A DNA stretch of 21,928 bases from Conidiobolus incongruus B7586 (lineage: Eukaryota; Entomophthoromycota; Entomophthoromycetes; Entomophthorales; Conidiobolaceae). The DNA lies in assembly GCA_000697335.1 (NCBI GenBank), contig JNEM01011454.1, forward strand, positions 1 through 21,928, in the 5' to 3' direction. The notes under the pieces are model-generated. The model was not told where the DNA came from, ran no database searches, and saw only the letters and a list, made by a program, of their open reading frames with translations. Both the position numbers and the translations under genes were made by a program. This document shows, in pieces, positions 10,244 to 19,101 of this stretch (position 1 is the stretch's first letter; each line of letters starts with the position of its first letter).

Positions 10244-10309
10244 AATGAGTTGGATAAATTTAATTAAAACTAGCAAATTCAAAAAATTATTAATTTCTTA
10301 AAAGGTGAA

Positions 10310-11074
10310 ATGTCAAATATTAATGTGGCTAATCAAACCAAAGGTTGGGTGAATAGTTTACTACTCAATTCCGATCTCTTTCCATTGAGATCTCAATTTG
10401 TATTATCTAATGATAATAACTATGTTAGTCCATCATGTGATATTTTTGAAACCGCCACCCATTTAGTTGCTCTATTGGATGTACCTGGATTTAACGAAAC
10501 TAATATTAGAGTTAGAGTGGAAGAAAATGTGGTACATTTGAGAGGATTGGTTGACAACGACCCTAAGAAATGTTATGTGAATGGTTTTGTGTTAGACAAG
10601 TTTAATTCCATCTCCATTGCAAAGGATTTGGTAAATATCTTTAATCCTGATCAAGACCAGAGTTACTGGACTAATCACTTAAAAGAACGCGAGCCAATGA
10701 CCCAATCAGGATGGTATCGAAAAATCATTTTCCCATCTACCACTTTGGCTAATTTTTCAGGAACGACTGTTTACACAAATATGGGACTCTTGGTGGTTGT
10801 AGTACCCAAGTGGCCTAAACTCATTCACGCAAAAGAAGTTCAAGTCGAAGGAGGCATTCCCGAATTTAACCATAGACACCCAGATTCAAGTGTCACTACC
10901 AATCTGTATGAAGAAACGAAAGATACAAACAATTCTTCTATAAAAGAGGGTTATTCCAGTTTGGATATTTTGGTTGAAGATGAGGAAGATGATGAGGAAG
11001 ATGATGACAAGCAAGAAGAAGAGCCATTTGAAGAAGAAATTACTAGAGGAACTTTGTTTGAGCAAGATATATAA
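10310..11074 (+). CDS. Small heat shock protein (Hsp20 family)
   Basis: A 254-residue, intronless sHsp: an ATP-independent chaperone that holds unfolding proteins. The alpha-crystallin domain spans about 41-170. It opens with CDIFETATHLVALLDVPGF, then NIRVRVEENVVHLRG (typical beta2-beta4 wording), and closes with GWYRKIIFPSTT and MGLLVVVVPKWP, equivalent to the conserved GVLxVxVPK strand. Between residues about 82 and 130 there is an insertion of roughly 40 residues compared with a minimal domain of about 90. Interrupted crystallin domains are known in fungal Hsp30-like proteins. The C-terminal tail (about 175-254) is long and ends in an acidic run (EDEEDDEEDDD, about 223-233). No C-terminal IxI motif is visible. 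A TATAAAAG box lies 74 nt upstream. The gene converges with CGI121. Confidence 0.85.
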   Translation: MSNINVANQTKGWVNSLLLNSDLFPLRSQFVLSNDNNYVSPSCDIFETATHLVALLDVPGFNETNIRVRVEENVVHLRGLVDNDPKKCYVNGFVLDKFNSISIAKDLVNIFNPDQDQSYWTNHLKEREPMTQSGWYRKIIFPSTTLANFSGTTVYTNMGLLVVVVPKWPKLIHAKEVQVEGGIPEFNHRHPDSSVTTNLYEETKDTNNSSIKEGYSSLDILVEDEEDDEEDDDKQEEEPFEEEITRGTLFEQDI

Positions 11075-11670
11075 TTGCCTTTTAAGTATATCCATGTTTT
11101 ATAATTTTTTGCATAGAAGTGTTATGTTTAGTATTGAGTTGAATAAATTGATTGATTGGTGGTTTCAAGTTTAATAACATTAATTATTTAGCCAATAAGA
11201 CAAATATTTAATATATTAAAGTGATAGTGCATTCTAAATAATTTATTTATTTCTATTTTGGATGTTTAGTCTAGATAATTATATCATTTTTTAAAAAAAT
11301 ACTTTATAAATAATAAATACATTTTTATGAATCTCGATAGCAGTTGGATTATAGAATCATCAAATTTCAATATTCAAGAATAATATTAAAGTGTATAATA
11401 TATGTTTCACGCTATAAAAATAAAAGCTATCATAATATATATAGATAAGTTTCTAATAGTTATACAGTTTTAATTACTCAAATTCGGTCTAACCTTGAAT
11501 CTAATATTTAATTTCAAACTGTTTAAACATTAGTGAAAATACACTTGATGGATTTCGATTATATCATCAAGTATCGTCTAAGTAATATTGATAGTCGAAT
11601 CAATCAGGAAATTTCAATCAGTCTTGTAAATGAATAAAATATTTTAGCATTATATCAATAATGTATTGGT
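11075..11670. other. Convergent intergenic region
   Basis: Spacer between the 3' ends of the sHsp gene and CGI121. It holds a perfect 8-bp inverted repeat, ACTTGATG at 11543-11550 and CATCAAGT at 11565-11572, with a 14-nt loop. No gene is seen. Confidence 0.45.
11142..11147 (+). terminator. Possible poly(A) signal of sHsp gene
   Basis: AATAAA about 68 nt past the sHsp stop codon, a normal distance for a 3' end signal. Chance occurrence is common here. Confidence 0.35.
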
Positions 11671-12514
11671 TTAAATAGCTTTTGTACTCATTATCATGGT
11701 TATCAATTGGTTAATATAATCTAGTTTCAAATTTTTGCTTGCATCAAGACTGTAAATCTAAAAAATTCATATTAAAAATGAGAAATGTGAAGAGTTGATA
11801 TAAATTACTTTGGAGATAGATTCAATATTGATAAATTCTTGAGTAATTTCATCAAAGGATTTTTGATGAATATTATAAAATTCACCTTCAATTATATTAT
11901 CTAAATCGGCTTTTAACTAGATCATAATATATTAAGATTTAAATTAATTTTCAAATAATCATTAATAATATACCTGGTCATCACTTAAAACTGGTTGTTC
12001 AGTTGACAGATCTGCTAAGTGAAGTACATAGAGATCTTGACCAGTTTCTGATTTATCTTTAGTATCAATACCGAATTCTTGAAAAGCTTGAGAGATCTAT
12101 TAAATACACAAATCATCAAATGGGTATAAAATACCATAAGTTGATAAATATTTACCTTAGTATGAGGAGCCAAAGAATAAATAATTTCAGCTTCCAAGCT
12201 CTTAGTCTTCAATTTATTATTTTTTAGATTAAAAATAGCTAAATAGATAGCCAATCGTAATTGAAAACTTGATAAAATCTAAATTTTAGTCAATAATTAT
12301 TAATTACAAATACTGAGGGATAATAAAAATTAATAATTACATTTTCGGCCTTTAAGACACAATAAGAGTGCTCACTAGCGATTAATTTTTTTAACACTTT
12401 ATCAGGGTTTTTAACCCTTTTATAACATAAAATTTTTACATCAAAATCGTTATTTTCTTTGTTATTGACATCATGATGAATTTGGCCATTTGTATTAATT
12501 ACAAAGTTATTCAT
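11671..12514 (-). CDS. CGI121: KEOPS/EKC complex subunit Cgi121 (TPRKB)
   Basis: Small subunit of the KEOPS/EKC complex, which makes N6-threonylcarbamoyladenosine on tRNAs; Cgi121 (TPRKB in animals) binds the Bud32 kinase and helps recruit tRNA. Five exons on the minus strand: 12514-12341, 12278-12156, 12096-11974, 11916-11809 and 11757-11671, all joining in phase 0, for 204 residues. Introns are 51-62 nt, GT-AG. Recognisable family blocks are KILCYKRVKNPDKVLKKLI, then SSFQLRLAIYLAIFNLKNNK, KLKTKSLEAEIIYSLAPHTK, ISQAFQEFGI (the LKTxSLxxEIxFxLSP...RFGI signature) and a C-terminal helix ending MIMSTKAI. The N-terminus has about 25 extra Asn/His-rich residues compared with the usual 175-185 residue protein. 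The exon with the LKTKSL signature stays open past its splice donor, but the in-phase splice to ISQAFQEFGI is clearly better supported. Confidence 0.88.
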
Positions 12515-13356
12515 TACTGCTATTATAATAGGTGATTTAATGGGAATATTTATTGTTTGGATATAGTTCAGTTTTATTTATAATTGAGTAATATAAATTT
12601 AAAAATTATGGGAATATTTTTTTCTCATTTCTAATTTTGAACAAACTTGGTTTTTTATACTTACGAGCATAAATATAAAATATTGAATAAGATTTTATAT
12701 TCTTTCCAATTAATATAATCTATTATCTTTATAGCCCAGTTTGGCTGTAATTAAATTGATTTAGCTGTTAGAATGGATTTTAATTACCATATGCCATAAT
12801 AAATAAATTAAAACTTATACTAATATATTACTATAAATAATTATAATTAATATTATAATATTTAAAATATTATGAATATCTTACCTATTAATCATTTACT
12901 AACTCATATACCTTATTTTATTTTATCTTATCAAAGGTAAAAATCATTGAAATAATGAATTTTTGCTCAAGTGATAATTTTTAAACTTACTAAATTAGTG
13001 AAAAAATCAAATTTTCTTAACTAGGATATTTGAAAAAAAATGGTGCAAAACATCATTAATAAATATTGGCAATAAGAAAGAATAAAATATACCAAATTAG
13101 AACTTTTCCAATTTGACTGAATTGAATATAATTGAAGTTTTTGAAACAGATTTCATCCATATTAAATTAAATAAAAATTATTCAATTTATCATATCTAAA
13201 ACGAATCTTGATAGTTTCTAAATTATAATCTATATTTGTTAGTATTTAATTATGTGAAATTTGTACTATATATTAGATCAATCTATCATTCAAATTAGTC
13301 AAACTAAACTAGTCCTATACTTGTATAATTAATACTATATAGAATTTAAGATCAAT
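12515..13356. other. Divergent promoter region
   Basis: Spacer between the divergent CGI121 and secreted paralogue 1 genes. On the minus strand TATAAATA (plus 12575-12582) lies about 61-68 nt upstream of CGI121. On the plus strand a TATA-like box sits at 13267. No coding region is seen. Confidence 0.4.
13267..13275 (+). promoter_or_regulatory. TATA-like box of secreted paralogue 1
   Basis: TATATATTA within the context ACTATATATTA, starting exactly 90 nt before the ATG at 13357. The paralogue has the matching ACTATATAATG at the same distance, which supports its being functional. Confidence 0.5.
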
Positions 13357-14517
13357 ATGCAATCTGTCAAATTTACTACCATTGTATCCTTATTAATTTT
13401 AGGAGCTATGTCTCAAGGAGCTAAACCTTCTTCTCAGGCTCCACAACTAGCAAAGGCTGGCAGTGTTGACATGAAGCCTAAAATCAATAACATACCATCT
13501 GGAACTGTTCAATCTGCTTCCAAAAATCCAAAAGAAATCAAATCGCCTATCAAAATGATCAAATCAGCATCTACAAAGAATAGATCTGCTAATTCCCATG
13601 ATTTTAATGAAACCGAATCCAAACCAGAGTCCGAAAAAATCGAAGGATTTGCCACTTCTGATAGCAAATCTGAACAAGATTCGATCGAAAAGCCAAAGAC
13701 TGAAGAGAAGTTACCCAAATTAGCCAGGTTATTGAGTTCCGATTCAGTCCCATCTCAGGCATTAATCAACGAAGCTCGTGAAGAAATCACTAAGCATTTG
13801 AAAGAAGATCGTGAGGATCTCGAGAAAGATATCAAAGCACTGATGATACTCTCTCAAGAACAGAACATCGTTGATCAGATGAACAAGATTAAACTCGTTG
13901 CTCCGTTAGAGCTTTCAAACACGCTTCATGCGAGTGGGGTACCATCAATGAATGGTCCCACTCAAATTGCTAGTCCTTTCTTCCCATTCTTCATATCTCC
14001 AGGTCCTGTCATGGCAGGAGGACCTAGTATTGACTCAATGAACACATTTTTCGACCAAATGCCAAATAATGAAGAAAGTAAATCAGACTCAAATAAGATT
14101 AAAGCAAGTTCAGTTAGTCAACCCCATACGATTCCAGAACCAGAAGAAGAGAAGTTTGAGGATGAGCAACCAATAGAAGTATTTGAACAAGATGGAGAGC
14201 TTGACACAACCAGTTCAAATCCAGAGCCTGAGGAAATCTCAGCCTCCATGTCTACTTCCGTTCCAGCTCCAAGCGCACCATCAACTCCGATAGCAGCTGC
14301 CGGAGCTCCTCCCGCTCCTGCCCCTTCATCCCCAGTACCTCAAACCACTCCAGAAACACAATCTGCTCCTTCTCAACTTAATCCTCAAGAACCTGCTGAT
14401 CCAAAGCCGCAAGCCCCAACTGTGCCATCTTTTCAAAATACATCGCCTTCCTCAGTGCCCACACCACCCGAAGCCAAAGCCGAATCTATGACCACTGAAG
14501 GACCAGATGTTGAATAA
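13357..14517 (+). CDS. Secreted cysteine-free Pro-rich protein, paralogue 1
   Basis: An intronless gene of 386 residues that I cannot assign to a known family. An N-terminal signal peptide is clear: basic Lys5, hydrophobic core FTTIVSLLILGAM, likely cleavage near SQG-AKP (about 21). A Ser/Lys-rich region (22-118) follows. Then comes a charged helical core (119-212) with LKEDREDLEKDIKAL and QEQNIVDQMNKIKLVAP, possibly coiled coil, ending in a hydrophobic SPFFPFF patch. Next is an acidic linker (about 255-300), then a Pro/Ala/Ser-rich tail (300-386) ending MTTEGPDVE. There are no cysteines at all and no evident GPI-type C-terminal hydrophobic segment, so the protein is probably soluble or wall-associated and likely O-glycosylated. 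The next gene is a tandem paralogue. The codon use is less AT-rich than the flanks. Family, role and stage of expression are unknown. Confidence 0.85.
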   Translation: MQSVKFTTIVSLLILGAMSQGAKPSSQAPQLAKAGSVDMKPKINNIPSGTVQSASKNPKEIKSPIKMIKSASTKNRSANSHDFNETESKPESEKIEGFATSDSKSEQDSIEKPKTEEKLPKLARLLSSDSVPSQALINEAREEITKHLKEDREDLEKDIKALMILSQEQNIVDQMNKIKLVAPLELSNTLHASGVPSMNGPTQIASPFFPFFISPGPVMAGGPSIDSMNTFFDQMPNNEESKSDSNKIKASSVSQPHTIPEPEEEKFEDEQPIEVFEQDGELDTTSSNPEPEEISASMSTSVPAPSAPSTPIAAAGAPPAPAPSSPVPQTTPETQSAPSQLNPQEPADPKPQAPTVPSFQNTSPSSVPTPPEAKAESMTTEGPDVE

Positions 14518-14563
14518 ACATCTTAATTGGATTATAGATTTAAATCATTTTTAAAACAAAAAT

Positions 14564-14569
14564 AATAAA
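14564..14569 (+). terminator. Possible poly(A) signal, paralogue 1
   Basis: AATAAA about 47 nt after the stop codon of secreted paralogue 1. Suitable distance but weak evidence in AT-rich DNA. Confidence 0.3.
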
Positions 14570-15688
14570 TAATATTTTTGTAATATACTATTAAATAATT
14601 TGAACAAGTAAAAGCATATTCTTCGAAAATTGATATAACTTCAAATTTGACAAATTTTAGTTGTATTACCATTTCAATCCTAAGTTTGTATATCAAATAT
14701 CATAGAATAATAAATTCTATCAGTCAAAAGGATATTTTAATTAAATTTCATTATTTATAGATCTTAGATTAATATTAATCATATTCATTTTCTTTTATAG
14801 AACCATAACAATGAATATTTCATATATTTACAATTGTTTTTCACAATATAATAATAATCTATAAATATTGAGGGAAATTATAACAATTTTATTAATCTTT
14901 CATTTGACTTGTTTAATATTCATTTGAAATAACAATATATGATATAAAGATAATTGACTCAAGTATTATAAAACATGAATTTCAAATAAATTGATTAGAT
15001 TGGAAATAACATATATTACTTTAATATTAAAATAATCAAAGTATTACAATTGCTAGTTATTATAAGTAAGTTTATTTAAATATGTTTGAATATTAATTCT
15101 AGATAGTTTTTTACAAAAACGTTGATATTGATTAATTTGAAAATATATTTTTGAAATATAGTATTTGGTATTTCAATATGAGACTATATAACTATTTTTT
15201 ATTTTTTTTAAAGTTTTTAAGTAAATGAAAGTAACAGGATATATCAATATAAATTCCTATAATGCTTTTAATATTTTATGAAGCTTAAATTGGTTTATTC
15301 GAAATAATACTAATTATATGATGTTTTTAATCATGTTTATAAATCATTAATTGATACAAATATAATATTCTAGTCATAAAATTTACTCTGTTTATTATTA
15401 TATTGTTAATTAATTTTTAATATATTTATCTATCTTATAGTTTATTTAAAATATTAAAATTAATTTGAATTATTATGATTATATTCTTTTATTCGAAGCA
15501 GTCCATTTTCATAGATGTTATTTATTTTTGTTTAAATTTTATGCTACACATTTAGAGTTTTTCATTAATATCGGTTTCATGTATCAATAATTTATTAATT
15601 TTAAATCATTTCTTTAATTCGAAACAATTATTTATAGTTTCTAAAAATAAACTATATTTGATAAAATTTAATGTTTCGAATATTTGAC

Positions 15689-15697
15689 TATATAATG
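15689..15697 (+). promoter_or_regulatory. TATA-like box of secreted paralogue 2
   Basis: TATATAATG in the context GACTATATAATGAG, starting exactly 90 nt before the ATG at 15779. Spacing and flanking ACTATATA match paralogue 1. Confidence 0.5.
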
Positions 15698-15778
15698 AGC
15701 TAGTTATTTTGATAATATAGTCACATCTAATTTGTCTATTAGCTGTTGAGTTAATCTTTCATAGAAATTTAGATAATC

Positions 15779-16810
15779 ATGCATTCCATTAAATTTACCA
15801 CAATTGCATCTTTATTAATCTTGGGAGTTGTATCTGAAGGAGCTAAGCCTGCTGCTCCTCAACACCCACAATTGCCAATCTCCGCTAATACAGACATCAA
15901 GCCTAAAATTAATTCCATATCATCCGGATCTCTTCATTCTGCTTCCAAGGAACCCAAGCCCTTGAAGGTGCCCACCAAAATTATGAAGTCGAGCACTTCT
16001 AACAATAGATCTGGCAGTATGGCCGAATCCAATGATCCTAATATCAAACCATCACCCAAATCGAAGCCAGATGTAGAAAATATTGATGAAGTTGCCACTT
16101 CGACAAAAGCATCTAAGGAATTAGATGAAAAATCCAAAATTGAAGAGAGACTACCGAAGTTGACTGAGCTGTTGAATTCTAATTCAGTCCCAACTCAAGA
16201 ATTAATCAATGCGGCAGGCAAAGAGATCGAAAAGCGCTTGAAAGAAGATCGAGAGGGTCTTGAAAAAGACATTATGGCTCTCTACGTATTAGCACAAGAG
16301 CAGAGTATTGTTGATCAAATTAGCAAAGTTAAGCTAGCTGCACCTATGGAACTCTCTAGCCTACTTCCTGTTAAAGGATTCCCATCATTTGATGGTCCAA
16401 ATCAATTCCCAAGTCCCTTCTTCCCATTCTTGCTACCATTTCCCCCAGCATTGGGAGAAATGCTTAATATGAATCCTTTCAACCCAATTATAACCTCAGT
16501 ACCGAATAAAGGACCAAGTAAGCCAAGTTCAAGTAAGATTAAGGCGAGTTCATTAAGTCAACCTCAAGTAATTCCACAGCTAGAGGAAGAGTCAGCTGAG
16601 AGTGATATACCAATGGTACAAATGGAAGAGGATGAAGACATTGAACCATCAATGACTCCTAATCAACAACCCAAGGTAGCATCCAATACAGCACTACACA
16701 CTAATCCAGTGCTAGGAGCAACGCCTCCTAATATAAATGCTGAACCACCTTCCTCTCCTGATGCTCCATCGCTATCACCTCCTTCGCCTCAAGCTGCTCC
16801 ACAGGCATAA
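15779..16810 (+). CDS. Secreted cysteine-free Pro-rich protein, paralogue 2 (cut short)
   Basis: Tandem paralogue of the preceding secreted gene, 343 residues as read. The signal peptide matches closely (MHSIKFTTIASLLILGVVSE against MQSVKFTTIVSLLILGAMSQ), as do the KPKIN and SASK motifs. The helical core (125-219) is roughly two thirds identical by eye, including LKEDREGLEKDI, QEQSIVDQISKVKLAAP and SPFFPF. Later comes a shared SSKIKASSLSQP block. The Pro-rich tail diverges. The ORF ends at TAA 16808-16810, but the same frame stays open for 62 more codons to TAA 16997-16999, and that extension is homologous to the tail of paralogue 1 (AFQPNPQAP against PSQLNPQEP; MTSEGSD against MTTEGPD). The TAA aligns with a CAA in paralogue 1. 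A recent nonsense mutation, readthrough or a sequence error are all possible. No cysteines. Function unknown. Confidence 0.82.
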   Translation: MHSIKFTTIASLLILGVVSEGAKPAAPQHPQLPISANTDIKPKINSISSGSLHSASKEPKPLKVPTKIMKSSTSNNRSGSMAESNDPNIKPSPKSKPDVENIDEVATSTKASKELDEKSKIEERLPKLTELLNSNSVPTQELINAAGKEIEKRLKEDREGLEKDIMALYVLAQEQSIVDQISKVKLAAPMELSSLLPVKGFPSFDGPNQFPSPFFPFLLPFPPALGEMLNMNPFNPIITSVPNKGPSKPSSSKIKASSLSQPQVIPQLEEESAESDIPMVQMEEDEDIEPSMTPNQQPKVASNTALHTNPVLGATPPNINAEPPSSPDAPSLSPPSPQAAPQA

Positions 16811-16999
16811 ACTGCAGCTTTTCAACCTAATCCACAAGCCCCTGCCACACCTCTACTACAAGCATCATCTACACCATCACCCCAAGGTACATTATCATCA
16901 AATTCATCTACTCCTTCCGATTTTCAGCCAGATTTCATGACTTCCGAAGGTTCAGATAAAAATAATAACATTTATAACTCAATATTAGTCAACTACTAA
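16811..16999 (+). pseudogene. Stranded C-terminal tail of paralogue 2
   Basis: Sixty-two codons plus a stop, in the same frame as the upstream gene and separated from it by a single TAA. It is Pro/Ser/Gln-rich and ends MTSEGSDKNNNIYNSILVNY. The MTSEGSD part aligns with the end of paralogue 1; the last 13 or so residues extend beyond it. Base composition stays gene-like (many C-containing codons) up to about 16960, unlike the AT-rich flank. This argues that the tail was coding until recently, or still is. Confidence 0.7.
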
Positions 17000-17013
17000 A
17001 ATCAATACAACAA

Positions 17014-17019
17014 AATAAA
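17014..17019 (+). terminator. Possible poly(A) signal, paralogue 2
   Basis: AATAAA only 15 nt after the distal stop at 16999 but about 204 nt after the proximal one. If used, it fits a transcript that includes the whole tail. Confidence 0.3.
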
Positions 17020-17411
17020 TAATGTTTTAAAATTGTAATTAAAATTATTTTGATTAATGTTATACTTTTTGTATTTATCATTGATTATAATAATACAAAA
17101 TATATCAAATCACATTAATTTTTTAACAATTTAACCATTAGCTAATATATTGCGATCGATTTGTAAATTTCAATATATTTTTCAATATAACTGTAATCTC
17201 GAATAACAAAAATAATTTAATTTAAATATTAATTTTAAATATTTATAAGTATCAATTTGATATTATTCTTAACTTGCAGAGAATTTCAATTAATTAAAAT
17301 TTGAATATCGTGATTTTCAAAACTTTGTTAACAGTTTCATAGTTTTTAACTTTTCCAAATATAAAAATTGATGTTTATATATTGGTAATTTTAAATAGTT
17401 TATTCATTCAA

Positions 17412-17429
17412 AATAATAATAATAATAAT
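17412..17429. repeat. (AAT)6 microsatellite
   Basis: Six perfect AAT units in intergenic DNA. Confidence 0.85.
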
Positions 17430-18399
17430 TAAGCGATGATATTAAAGTATATTAATTCAATTGAACCTAATTTAATCATAGGATATTCTTGATTATTTTT
17501 ATATTCTGATAATTTAATTAAAATTAATAAATATAATATTTTTAGCTATCATATTCATGATTAATATATCAATATTTAATATAAAAAACCTTAATTAAAT
17601 GTGTTGTAAAATAAATTGTCATATGCGTTATCAATATTTATTTTAAAAAATAATATGGATCTTCAAGGATTCAATTGATCATAATTTTTTAAGTCATTAG
17701 ACTAATTCACCAAGAATCGCACACATTTATATTATATTCTGATATTTTGTTGATAATTTATAAAGAACATTCTTATATATACTGCTGGAAAAGAGTCAAA
17801 ATAATTATTAAATATTCAGAATAATCTAGTGCAAATTAGAGATTTGTATATTTTTATCGTTGCAGTATAAAAATTATTAACAAAAATAAGGATCAATTCT
17901 GCTCTTGAAAATGTTATCTAATAATAGGATTTATAATACTAGAATGAAACCATAATCTTCTATATCTAGATAACATTTAGGTTTTAAGCATATAGTCATA
18001 TCAACGGTTATAAAATTGAGTTGAATAATCAATAATGTCAAAATTAATTCCAGTATAACAAAATATTAAATTTTGAAATTTAGAAAAATATCCTAAATTG
18101 TTCTCAAATATTTATGTTATATCGGTTAAAGCATAATCTATTAATATATTTGAAAGTTAAACAATATTTTCCTTTTATAACACTATTTAATATTGATGAA
18201 ATAACATTTAAATATTCAATCTGAACATAGCTCATTTTTCAAATCCATATATTTCAATAGATTAAGTGTTAAATTTATTTTTCACAATTATAATATTGAT
18301 TAATATAATTTGAAATAAATAATTATTATTAAAATATATTCAATTAAGTATTTTTTTCAAAAACAGTTAATATTCATTTACAATTTCATTTCAAATACC

Positions 18400-18665
18400 T
18401 AATCCAATCAAACGAAATTTAATATCATTCCATAATTCTCTGACACAGTTTGAATCATTAGGATTTATCACTGGATATCAAGAACCCAAGTGTAAAGGAA
18501 ATGAACCACAGTTAGAGAATGTCCATTAAAATGCTCTCATTTCGCATCCAACTTGGCCTGTTTAGTTCTTAAAATGTATTTTTATATCAGTATATAAAAG
18601 TATTGGATTGCTCACGGATTTGATTCCGTTAGATTTACAAAATGTAAGCAAAATTCCTAAGTGGT
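18400..18665 (-). pseudogene. Decayed coding remnant, class uncertain
   Basis: A patch with noticeably more G+C than its surroundings. One minus-strand frame contains protein-like phrases: LLTFCKSNGIKSVSNP, then FSNCGSFPLHLGS and NPNDSNCVRELWNDIKFRLI. The FCKSNGIK phrase is reminiscent of the integrase core of LTR retroelements, but it is short and the rest does not confirm this. It appears to be an old, broken fragment. A dead host gene is equally possible. Confidence 0.3.
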
Positions 18666-18726
18666 TTCATAAAAATCAAACTATTTTTAAACAGTTGCTA
18701 TCTGTTTTGATATTTTATTGTATTCA

Positions 18727-18742
18727 ATATATATATATATAT
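18727..18742. repeat. (AT)n microsatellite
   Basis: Eight AT units in the spacer upstream of the amidase gene. Confidence 0.8.
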
Positions 18743-19026
18743 TTCAAAAGCATATTTAATGATAAATAAAATGGTTATATTCAATTATAAACTCAATAAT
18801 CAAATATGTACAGAATCATATACCTATTTATATATAATTTAAATTTTTTCTAATTTATGCAATGATGCATAATTAATCAAAATTGGTGTGAGTATTATTT
18901 AAAATTTCTCGAAATACTAATATATCCACACATAGTTAAAAGAACTATGATTGACATCATTAAATACATTTGATAATTTAGTTTAAAATTGGATTGAAAT
19001 TGAGGGTTGCTGATTTGTTTCGGGAC

Positions 19027-19038
19027 TATATATAAAAG
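19027..19038 (+). promoter_or_regulatory. TATA box of amidase gene
   Basis: TATATATAAAAG, whose TATAAAAG core starts 71 nt before the ATG at 19102. This is close in sequence and distance to the sHsp box (74 nt). Confidence 0.6.
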
Positions 19039-19101
19039 ATTGATTTCTCAAAGCATTATTAATTGTTTTATTCTTCTAATTAATAATTTATAACTTAAAA
19101 T

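Larger units (their letters stand above)
9974..10309. other. ERT1 3' end and sHsp promoter region
   Basis: Contains an AATAAA at 10043-10048, 70 nt past the ERT1 stop, and a TATA-like box at 10236-10243 for the downstream heat shock gene. No gene is seen. Confidence 0.5.
14518..15778. other. Spacer between secreted paralogues
   Basis: About 1.26 kb of AT-rich DNA between the tandem copies. Apart from the TATA-like box at 15689 I recognise nothing: no coding remnant of a third copy and no obvious repeat that could have driven the duplication. Confidence 0.45.
17000..19101. other. Long AT-rich intergenic region
   Basis: About 2.1 kb without a confident gene. It contains an (AAT)6 tract at 17412-17429, a (TA)n run near 18727-18742, the amidase TATA box, and a less AT-rich island at about 18400-18665 with a minus-strand coding-like remnant (separate entry). 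A plus-strand scrap at about 17761-17930 (IKNILIYTAGKESK, NNLVQIRDLYIFIVAV) looks mildly coding-like but matches nothing I know. Confidence 0.4.

Noticed and set aside
10974-11174. Lys/Met-rich ORF overlapping the sHsp tail, and the minus-strand ORF at 10886-11095
   Set aside because: Both arise from the acidic GAA/GAT repeat read in other frames.
12015-12254. Independent 79-residue minus-strand ORF
   Set aside because: It is CGI121 exon 2 read through its splice donor.
13509-13718. Minus-strand ORFs opposite both secreted genes (also 15934-16137)
   Set aside because: Both are shadows of Ser/Lys-rich coding sequence with no promoter, splice or family support.
16808-16810. Genetic code reassignment of TAA to Gln
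   Set aside because: TAA is the natural stop of VPS9, the BRI3-like gene, the sHsp, CGI121, secreted paralogue 1 and the amidase.
16674-16815. An intron that would remove the TAA in secreted paralogue 2
   Set aside because: A GTAGCA...CTGCAG span of about 140 nt can be drawn, but it is more than twice the local intron size, has no branch site, and would delete sequence homologous to paralogue 1.
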